A stretch of DNA of 7,219 nucleotides from an uncultured bacterium (lineage in GTDB: Bacteria > Verrucomicrobiota > Kiritimatiellia > CAIKKV01), in NCBI GenBank assembly GCA_903828035.1, contig CAIKKV010000395.1:1-7219 (forward strand). The letters are read 5' to 3'. The notes under the pieces were generated by a model. That model was given only the letters and a program-made list of their open reading frames with translations, ran no database searches and was not told the DNA's origin. Made by a program: the position numbers and the translations under genes. Positions 1-4,374 of the stretch are shown in pieces. Within the stretch, counting starts at the first letter, position 1, and every line of letters begins with the position of its first letter.

Positions 1-200
1 ACGGAGACGTTGATGAAGCCCGCCTCCGTCAGGATGGAGCGCACCGCGGTCAGTTGATCGGACGCCACCATGAAATCCATATCCACTGTGTTACGCGTGT
101 AACCGTAGTAGTTGACGGCATATCCGCCTATGAGCAGATAGTCGATGCCCTTTTCCGGCAAACGCCGGGAGATGAGCTCCAGAATGTCGTGCACGTTCAT
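1..200 (-). CDS. Nucleotidyltransferase of MNT/AbiEii-like fold, N-terminal fragment
   Basis: The first 66 codons of a gene that leaves the window at its left edge. The reading starts MNVHDILELISRRLPEKG. Residues 25-42 carry the nucleotidyltransferase signature: the G25-G26 pair (IGGYAVNYYG), then R36-N-T, then D40-x-D42. In this superfamily the GG pair positions the NTP and the two Asp bind the metal ions. The family includes AbiEii-type toxins, MNT antitoxins paired with HEPN toxins, and solitary proteins annotated as hypothetical nucleotidyltransferases. The third catalytic Asp and any partner gene would lie outside the window, so the role cannot be decided. The ATG at 200-198 is the natural start because the family usually begins about 20-25 residues before the GG pair. 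No clear Shine-Dalgarno sequence precedes it. A weak promoter-like pair (TTGCGC, 17 nt, TATCCT) lies just upstream. Family sure; biological role open. Confidence 0.85.
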   Translation of the reverse strand, partial: MNVHDILELISRRLPEKGIDYLLIGGYAVNYYGYTRNTVDMDFMVASDQLTAVRSILTEAGFINVS

Positions 201-244
201 CACAGGAACAAGGATAAGGCTTTTCCGACTCCGGCGCAAGTTTC

Positions 245-270
245 CGCTATGCGCTATACACTATCGCTAT
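245..270. repeat. Short quasi-tandem CGCTAT array
   Basis: Four hexamers, CGCTAT (245-250), CGCTAT (252-257), CACTAT (259-264) and CGCTAT (265-270), are spaced 6-7 bp apart. They fill the gap between the stop codon of the oxidoreductase gene (274-276) and the promoter zone of the nucleotidyltransferase gene. The array is too short to be a minisatellite. It could be degenerate slippage DNA or a cluster of protein-binding half-sites. No function can be assigned. Confidence 0.4.
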
Positions 271-273
271 CCG

Positions 274-1287
274 TTACAGCGCCACGTGCGTCAGCCCCTG
301 ATCCCCAGCCTGCTGGATGAGCAGGCTCTGGCGGGAGGCGCGGAGGATGTCGGGCGTGTTGAGTCCGTGGGGGAGGGGCTGCCCCGCGATGTCGGCCAGG
401 AAGGCCTTGAGGTAGCCGGCGTCATTGCTTGGAGCCGGGTCCGGCTGGATCGCCTCCCTGCTCCCGTTTTTCGCCAGCGTGAGCTTCTTCTGCGATTCGC
501 AGAGCTCCAGGACGCCGTCGCGGCCGAAAAAGGTGGTCCGCCAGTACTGGGGCATGCTGTAGCCCATGCTGTCGGGCGAGAAGTAGGAGACTTCGCCCAT
601 GACGCCGGCGCCGTTTTCCAGCGTGGCCATGAACTGGCCGGCATCGTGCATCCAGGGCGTCTCGGTGGCGAAGGCGTTCCAGCTCCGGGCGGCCTCGAGG
701 CGCGAGAACTGGAGGCCGGTGATCCAGGGGATCAGGTCGATGCCGTGGATGGCGATGTCGTTCAGCGTGCCGCCATGCTTGCCGGGCTCGAAATACCAGC
801 CCGGGCGCTTGCCCAGCATGAGCGGGTGCTCGGCGGTGAAGACGATTCCGTGGATCGCGCCGATGGCCCCGCCGCGGATCAGCTCGAACGCCTTGAGGGA
901 GAGCCCGCTGTCGCGCAGGTCCAGCATCGCGCCGATCTTGCGATTCCCCTTGGCGGCCAGGGCTTCGATGGTGGCCAGCTCGTCGAGCGAGATGCAGATC
1001 GGCTTGTCGGAGATGACGTGCTTGCCCAGCTTGAGCGCCTCGATGGCGGCGGGGCCCCGCTTGGCGTAGTAGTCGCCGATCGCGACGGCATCGCAGTCGG
1101 TTTCCGCCAGCAGGCGGGCGTAGGAATCGTGCGTGATCGTCACGGCGCCGGCCTTGTTGACCGCGTCGCGGGTGGCGGGGTCCTCCTCGCAGGCGGCGAC
1201 GATCTGGACGTCCGGCGAATCCTTGGCGTGCTGCAGGAGGGTGTAGATGTGGCCGTGGCGGAATCCCATGAAAGCGAGCTTGAGCAT
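274..1287 (-). CDS. Gfo/Idh/MocA family NAD(P)-dependent oxidoreductase
   Basis: A complete 337-residue protein of the usual family length (330-400). Residues 1-120 form the Rossmann domain. It begins MLKLAFMGFRHGHIY, where the dinucleotide loop reads G-F-R-H-G-H rather than classical GxGxxA. The cofactor-side lysine motif appears as D94-K95-P96 (S-D-K-P), a common variant of EKP. The C-terminal alpha/beta substrate domain holds G172-G173-T-L-N-D177-I-A-I-H181-G-I-D184, matching the family's Dx3H catalytic motif. There is no signal peptide, so the protein is cytoplasmic. Members oxidise or reduce hydroxyl groups on sugars, inositols or sugar acids; the substrate cannot be read from sequence. 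The start is firm: AAAGGAG lies seven bases before the ATG. The gene is divergent from the DUF4404 gene, with about 110 bp of shared upstream DNA. Its position near a glycan operon agrees with sugar catabolism, but it is not cotranscribed with that operon. Confidence 0.93.
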   Translation of the reverse strand: MLKLAFMGFRHGHIYTLLQHAKDSPDVQIVAACEEDPATRDAVNKAGAVTITHDSYARLLAETDCDAVAIGDYYAKRGPAAIEALKLGKHVISDKPICISLDELATIEALAAKGNRKIGAMLDLRDSGLSLKAFELIRGGAIGAIHGIVFTAEHPLMLGKRPGWYFEPGKHGGTLNDIAIHGIDLIPWITGLQFSRLEAARSWNAFATETPWMHDAGQFMATLENGAGVMGEVSYFSPDSMGYSMPQYWRTTFFGRDGVLELCESQKKLTLAKNGSREAIQPDPAPSNDAGYLKAFLADIAGQPLPHGLNTPDILRASRQSLLIQQAGDQGLTHVAL

Positions 1288-1370
1288 GAGTCGTCTCCTT
1301 TGAGCCGTCCTTATTACCCCAACCGGCGGCGGAAATCACGGTAAAAAAATGTCGTTCAGGGGCCGCGACG

Positions 1371-1379
1371 TGCTACAAT
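1371..1379 (+). promoter_or_regulatory. Extended -10 promoter of the DUF4404 gene
   Basis: TGCTACAAT reads as an extended -10 element (TGn followed by TACAAT, five of six matches to TATAAT). No good -35 box is found 16-18 bp upstream, which is acceptable for extended -10 promoters. Transcription would begin near 1385-1387, giving a leader of about 16 nt. The in-frame ATG at 1378 falls inside this box, which argues for the start at 1402. Confidence 0.5.
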
Positions 1380-1401
1380 GGCGCCGAAACGGAGAACAGC
1401 C

Positions 1402-1665
1402 ATGAGCAAGCAAGAGATTCTGGAGTCGCTTGACCAGCTGAAGCGCGCGGTCGAGACGCTGAATGTCGAGCAGGCGGCTGACAAGAAGCGCCTTCACCGC
1501 CTGATCCGCGACCTGGAGCGCCAGGTGGATGCTCCCGGGCCGATTGATCACACGGGCATGGCCGAGCAGGTGGACCGCACCTTGAAGCAACTGGAGGTCG
1601 AGTATCCCTCCATCACCGGCATCTTGAACGGCATCGCCACAACCTTGAGCAACTACGGGATTTGA
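1402..1665 (+). CDS. DUF4404 family small protein
   Basis: An 87-residue protein, highly charged and predicted helical, with heptad-like spacing in MSKQEILESLDQLKRAVETL and again around RLIRDLERQV. The C-terminus, PSITGILNGIATTLSNYGI, matches the conserved end of the DUF4404 family, small bacterial proteins of about 85-90 residues with no known function. It has no signal peptide and no membrane segment, so it is cytoplasmic, probably a helical hairpin or coiled-coil oligomer. The ATG at 1402 is chosen because GGAGA (1391-1395) lies at proper spacing before it; an in-frame ATG at 1378 lies inside the -10 box and lacks a ribosome binding site. The gene stands alone: it diverges from the oxidoreductase gene, and the toxin-antitoxin pair downstream has its own promoter 14 bp after its stop. 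Family assignment comes from remembered motifs. Confidence 0.8.
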   Translation: MSKQEILESLDQLKRAVETLNVEQAADKKRLHRLIRDLERQVDAPGPIDHTGMAEQVDRTLKQLEVEYPSITGILNGIATTLSNYGI

Positions 1666-1678
1666 TTCCGGAATAACG

Positions 1679-1707
1679 TTGACGTGTAATAACAATGTGA
1701 CTACATT
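1679..1707 (+). promoter_or_regulatory. Promoter of the toxin-antitoxin operon, probably leaderless
   Basis: A -35 box TTGACG (1679-1684) and a -10 box TACATT (1702-1707) are separated by exactly 17 bp. A start six to seven bases after the -10 box falls at 1713-1714, on the A of the antitoxin ATG. No Shine-Dalgarno sequence precedes that ATG, in agreement with a leaderless mRNA. Confidence 0.6.
1685..1705. promoter_or_regulatory. Palindromic operator of the toxin-antitoxin operon
   Basis: An imperfect 21-bp palindrome: left arm TGTAATAACA, central A, right arm TGTGACTACA. Eight of ten arm positions are complementary. It fills the spacer between the -35 and -10 boxes and covers most of the -10. 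This is the expected place for autorepression by a MazE/AbrB-type antitoxin dimer, alone or with its toxin. The same bases also read as two direct 11-mers (1685-1695 and 1696-1706, seven of eleven identical). Binding is inferred. Confidence 0.5.
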
Positions 1708-1713
1708 TGTGCC

Positions 1714-1967
1714 ATGAAAACCACGTTGATTTCCATCGGCAACTCGCGCGGCGTGCGGATCCCGAAGCCGTTCATTGAACAGTGCGGGCTGTCGGGAACG
1801 GTTGAGATGGATGTCCGGGATTCCATGATCCTGATTCACTCGCCCCGCCAGCCGCGGGCGGGCTGGGACAAGGCGTTCAAGCAGATGGCCCGGGGGGGGA
1901 CGACAAGCTGCTGGACGCCCAGCCCGTTTCGACCCGGTGGGACCGGGAGGAGTGGGAATGGAAGTGA
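1714..1967 (+). CDS. MazE/AbrB-type antitoxin, frame interrupted at a G8 run
   Basis: The N-terminus MKTTLISIGNSRGVRIPKPF is a typical SpoVT/AbrB swapped-hairpin DNA-binding domain (about residues 1-45) of the MazE/PemI antitoxin class. It acts as repressor of its own operon and would neutralise the downstream MazF-type toxin through its C-terminal tail. After Q-M-A-R60 the gene enters eight consecutive G (1892-1899). Read literally, translation leaves the family frame and stops at 2014-2016 after 100 residues with an arginine/proline-rich tail unlike any antitoxin. A single -1 shift in the run gives D63-D-K-L-L-D, then W-D-R-E-E-W-E-W-K84 and TGA at 1965-1967. This acidic, Trp-rich tail is usual for the family and gives an 84-aa protein overlapping the toxin start by 10 nt (ATGGAAGTGA). 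The break may be a sequencing error, a real mutation, or productive slippage. Family assignment is firm; the state of the gene is not. Confidence 0.85.
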
Positions 1968-2281
1968 ACCGGTTCGACGTCTTCCTGGTCTGCCTCGATC
2001 CCACCCTCGGCCATGAGATTAAAAAGACCCGGCCCTGTGCGGTCGTCTCCCCCAACGAGATGAACCACAACATCGGCACGATCATCATCGCGCCGATGAG
2101 CACGAAAGGGCGGCGCTATCCCACGCGGGTGGAGTGCACGTTCCAGGGGCTGGAAGGGCAAATCATGCTGGATCAGATCAGAACCGTGGACAAGGTCCGG
2201 CTGGTCAAGAAACTCGGGACCCTCTCGCCGGCAACCAGCGGCCGGGTGCTTGAGGTCCTGTCCGAGATGTTTCAGAAATGA
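1958..2281 (+). CDS. MazF/PemK family toxin (endoribonuclease)
   Basis: A 107-residue protein with the full MazF/PemK fold signature. Toxins of this family cut mRNA at short sequence motifs and are held inactive by the cognate antitoxin. Visible marks are N-terminal RFDVFLVCLDPTLGHEIKKT with R25-P26 (the family's catalytic Arg position), then A-V-V-S31-P-N, the loop A45-P-M-S48-T49-K in which the usual Thr is replaced by Ser or displaced by one, and G-Q-I-M-L-D-Q-I-R-T-V-D-K near the end. The ATG at 1958 is preferred over the in-frame GTG at 1937: AGGAG (1948-1952) lies five bases before it, and conserved sequence begins two residues later. The ATG lies inside the last codons of the restored antitoxin frame, so the genes are probably translationally coupled. 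The reading frame is intact. If the antitoxin really is broken, survival would require slippage, another antitoxin, or low toxin output. Confidence 0.92.
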   Translation: MEVNRFDVFLVCLDPTLGHEIKKTRPCAVVSPNEMNHNIGTIIIAPMSTKGRRYPTRVECTFQGLEGQIMLDQIRTVDKVRLVKKLGTLSPATSGRVLEVLSEMFQK

Positions 2282-2323
2282 TGCCCCATCCAGCGAGAAG
2301 AGGGAACTAGGATAGGATGTTTT

Positions 2324-2417
2324 CGTCATCCCGAGCGTAGTCGAGGGATCGCATCCTTGCAGGCCACTCTGAGATCCCTCGACTCCGTCCCGAAGCGGGA
2401 CTCCGCTCGGGATGACG
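2324..2417. repeat. Nested inverted repeat, dispersed-repeat type
   Basis: The outer arms CGTCATCCCGAGCG (2324-2337) and CGCTCGGGATGACG (2404-2417) are exact 14-bp complements. Inner arms AGTCGAGGGATC (2339-2350) and GATCCCTCGACT (2373-2384) are exact 12-bp complements around a 22-bp loop. The right half carries an extra hairpin, GTCCCG-AAG-CGGGAC (2387-2401), flanked by a GACTCCG duplication (2381-2387 and 2399-2405). This looks like an 18-bp expansion of an originally simple palindrome. The core motif is known from dispersed intergenic repeats in many bacterial genomes. It codes for nothing and has no T-run on either strand, so it is not a canonical terminator, though the RNA would fold and could protect or end the toxin transcript. 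Confidence 0.8.
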
Positions 2418-2478
2418 GAATATGAGCGTGCGCAAGACTGAGACGGCTTTGGGGCGGGAGCGCCGGACGTTTAATAAA

Positions 2479-2507
2479 TTGACGTAACCAGAAAGATAAA
2501 ATAGAGT
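2479..2507 (+). promoter_or_regulatory. Promoter of the GH20-DUF4838 operon
   Basis: A -35 box TTGACG (2479-2484) and a -10 box TAGAGT (2502-2507, four of six matches) are 17 bp apart, in an AT-rich stretch between GC-rich neighbours. Transcription would start near 2514, inside the palindrome that follows. An alternative -10, TAAAAT at 2497-2502, is only 12 bp from the -35 box. Confidence 0.5.
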
Positions 2508-2523
2508 TCTGAATCGATTCAGA
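2508..2523. promoter_or_regulatory. Perfect 16-bp palindrome, LacI/Cra-type operator
   Basis: TCTGAATCGATTCAGA is a perfect inverted repeat with the central CG typical of LacI-family operators. Its core TGAATCGATTCA resembles the Cra/FruR consensus. It abuts the -10 box and covers the predicted transcription start, a position that gives repression by blocking polymerase. The bound regulator is not encoded in this window. A LacI-family repressor released by a sugar fits a glycoside hydrolase operon. Symmetry is seen directly; the regulator class is inferred. Confidence 0.65.
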
Positions 2524-2533
2524 TAAAATTTTG

Positions 2534-2540
2534 AAGGGAG
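2534..2540 (+). promoter_or_regulatory. Ribosome binding site that sets a TTG start
   Basis: AAGGGAG is a strong Shine-Dalgarno sequence eight bases before TTG at 2549. The ATG at 2561 is 20 bases away, too far, and the TTG at 2531 overlaps the site itself. The TTG at 2549 is therefore the best start of the GH20 gene. Confidence 0.6.
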
Positions 2541-2548
2541 ATTCTTTT

Positions 2549-4363
2549 TTGACGAACCGAATGGGAAAGCAACTGATTTGGAGTCCCGGGGAGGCTCCCC
2601 GTGAAATTCATCCGCTGCTGGAGGAGCTGGGAAAGTATTTCCCCGTTCGTTCCGGGCAAAGCGGCGTCGTCTTCAAGCGGGGAGAGACGGGCGAGCTGAA
2701 GGTGGAGGAGGTCGCCGGCCGGCGGGTGGTCACCTATCCGAGCCTGCCCGGCGCCGCCCGGGCGATCTGCGGCCTGCTTGCGGGGCAGACGCGCCTTCCG
2801 GGCAAGCCGGCCGGGTTCGATACGGCGGGGATCATGCTCGACTGTTCGCGCAATGCCGTTCCGTCACTCGACTATCTCAAGGAGTGGGTGCGGCGCATGG
2901 CGCTGTTCGGGTACAACCTCCTGATGCTGTACACCGAGGACACCTACCAGCTGGAGGGGGAGCCGTTTTTCGGCTATCAGCGCGGGGGCTATTCGAAAGA
3001 GGAGATCCGCGCGCTGGACGACTACGCCGCCCTGTTCGGGATCGAGCTTGTCCCCTGCATCCAGACCCTGGGCCACATGGAGCAGATGCTGCGCTGGGAG
3101 TGCTACCGCCCGCTCAAGGACTACGGGGCGGTCCTGCTCGCGGACCACGAGGACACCTACGCGTTCACCGCCAAAATGATCGATTTCTGGGCCGGCGCCG
3201 TGCGCTCGCGCCGGATTCACATCGGGATGGACGAAGCGCACGCCCTGGGGCGGGGCAAGCATCTCGACCAGCATGGCGGGCAGCCCCAGAAGGAGATCAT
3301 CCTCCGGCATCTGGCGCGCGTTCATGCCCTGTGCGCGGAGCGGGGGCTGCGCCCCATGATGTGGTCGGACATGCTGGTTCCGCATTCCAATGCCAGCCAC
3401 TCCGGGATCCCGGCCGACATGGCGCGCCGCATTCCCGCCGACCTGGACCTGGTCTGCTGGGACTACTACCAGGAGTCCGAAGCGCATTACACGGATTTGT
3501 TGCAGCGGCATGGCGAGTCGCACCGCTTGCTGATGAGCCCGGGGGTCTGGTGCTGGGGCACGCCCTGGTACGGGCGGGAGTACACGGAGAACCGGCTGCC
3601 GCCGGCCATCCGCGCCAGTCGCCGCAAAGGGGTCCGCGAGGTGATCCTCACCCTGTGGAACGACGACGGGGGGTATGGCGACCTCGACTCCAGCTGGAAC
3701 GGGATCGCCCTGGCGGCGGAGGAGATCCACGGGGACGGCCGCCTCCGCGAGCGGTACGCGGCGGTGTTCGGGGGCGTGTCCTATGAGCGCAACCGGAAGA
3801 TCGCCGTCATGAACGACGAATTTTCCGCCATGGGCCTGCTGTGGGACGATCCGCTGCTCGGCCTCTACTGGCATCAGCGGCGGGCGCTCGACAAGGACTA
3901 TTGGCAAAAACAGACGGCAAACTACAGGGAGGCCCTAGCCGCCGCAGGCGGGAGAGCGGGTTCCTCACAAGCCGGCGATCTGCCGAAAATACGGCTGCTG
4001 CTCCGTTTCCTGACGGAGAAGATCGCGCTTCGCAACGCGCTGGAGGCGGCGGTCGCCAAGCCCGATCCGGCCGCCCTAGCCGCGCTGGCGCTGCGCTTCC
4101 GCCGGCAGGCGGCGCGGGCTCGCCGCCTGAGCGCCCTGTGGCGCGCGTACTGGATGGCCCGCTACAAGCCGTTCGGGCTGGAAGTGATGCAGAACCGGCT
4201 GGCCGCGCAGGCAGGCCGGCAGGAGGAAACGGCGCGGCGGCTCGGGGAGCTGGCGGCGGGCACGATCAAGGGAATTCCGGAGCTCGACGCCCCGGATGTC
4301 AACTGTGCCACCTACCTCGACTTCACCTGGCGGGGCAACTCCTCTGGCTCCGTCACCGTATAA
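2549..4363 (+). CDS. GH20 family beta-N-acetylhexosaminidase, cytoplasmic
   Basis: A 604-residue glycoside hydrolase that would remove terminal beta-linked GlcNAc or GalNAc by substrate-assisted catalysis. An N-terminal alpha/beta domain (about 1-90) precedes the TIM barrel, which opens near I95-M-L-D98-C-S-R-N. Barrel marks are L-M-L-Y-T-E-D-T-Y, the His loop T-L-G-H176, the catalytic pair D228-E229 in HIGMDEAH, M-M-W-S-D-M and T-L-W-N-D-D-G-G-Y. The C-terminal region (about 420-604) is helical and Arg-rich and includes Y-K-P-F-G-L-E-V, as in GH20 enzymes of the Streptococcus GH20C type. There is no signal peptide, so it should act on imported oligosaccharides. The gene starts at TTG (see the ribosome binding site at 2534-2540) and is the first of a two-gene operon: its stop codon overlaps the ribosome binding site of the next gene. 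Expression is likely repressed through the palindrome at 2508-2523. Family is firm; exact sugar specificity is not known. Confidence 0.9.
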   Translation: MTNRMGKQLIWSPGEAPREIHPLLEELGKYFPVRSGQSGVVFKRGETGELKVEEVAGRRVVTYPSLPGAARAICGLLAGQTRLPGKPAGFDTAGIMLDCSRNAVPSLDYLKEWVRRMALFGYNLLMLYTEDTYQLEGEPFFGYQRGGYSKEEIRALDDYAALFGIELVPCIQTLGHMEQMLRWECYRPLKDYGAVLLADHEDTYAFTAKMIDFWAGAVRSRRIHIGMDEAHALGRGKHLDQHGGQPQKEIILRHLARVHALCAERGLRPMMWSDMLVPHSNASHSGIPADMARRIPADLDLVCWDYYQESEAHYTDLLQRHGESHRLLMSPGVWCWGTPWYGREYTENRLPPAIRASRRKGVREVILTLWNDDGGYGDLDSSWNGIALAAEEIHGDGRLRERYAAVFGGVSYERNRKIAVMNDEFSAMGLLWDDPLLGLYWHQRRALDKDYWQKQTANYREALAAAGGRAGSSQAGDLPKIRLLLRFLTEKIALRNALEAAVAKPDPAALAALALRFRRQAARARRLSALWRAYWMARYKPFGLEVMQNRLAAQAGRQEETARRLGELAAGTIKGIPELDAPDVNCATYLDFTWRGNSSGSVTV

Positions 4364-4374
4364 GGAACGCTCAA

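Noticed and set aside
145..1344. A 399-codon open frame on the plus strand opposite the oxidoreductase gene
   Set aside because: It has no recognisable motif or ribosome binding site. The minus-strand reading has a strong ribosome binding site and the Gfo/Idh/MocA signatures.
1378..1401. An earlier ATG start for the DUF4404 protein
   Set aside because: This ATG overlaps the predicted -10 box and lacks a ribosome binding site; the ATG at 1402 has GGAGA at good spacing.
1937..1957. A GTG start giving a longer toxin
   Set aside because: The added residues (G-P-G-G-V-G) are not family-like, and AGGAG at 1948-1952 serves the ATG at 1958.
2324..2417. A rho-independent terminator of the toxin operon
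   Set aside because: The stem is not followed by a T-run in the direction of transcription, and the nested arms match a dispersed-repeat pattern better.
3841..4374. An upstream in-frame extension of the DUF4838 gene into the GH20 gene
   Set aside because: The extension reads as Arg/Pro/Gly-rich out-of-frame GH20 sequence. The ATG at 4375 has a ribosome binding site and begins a proper signal peptide.
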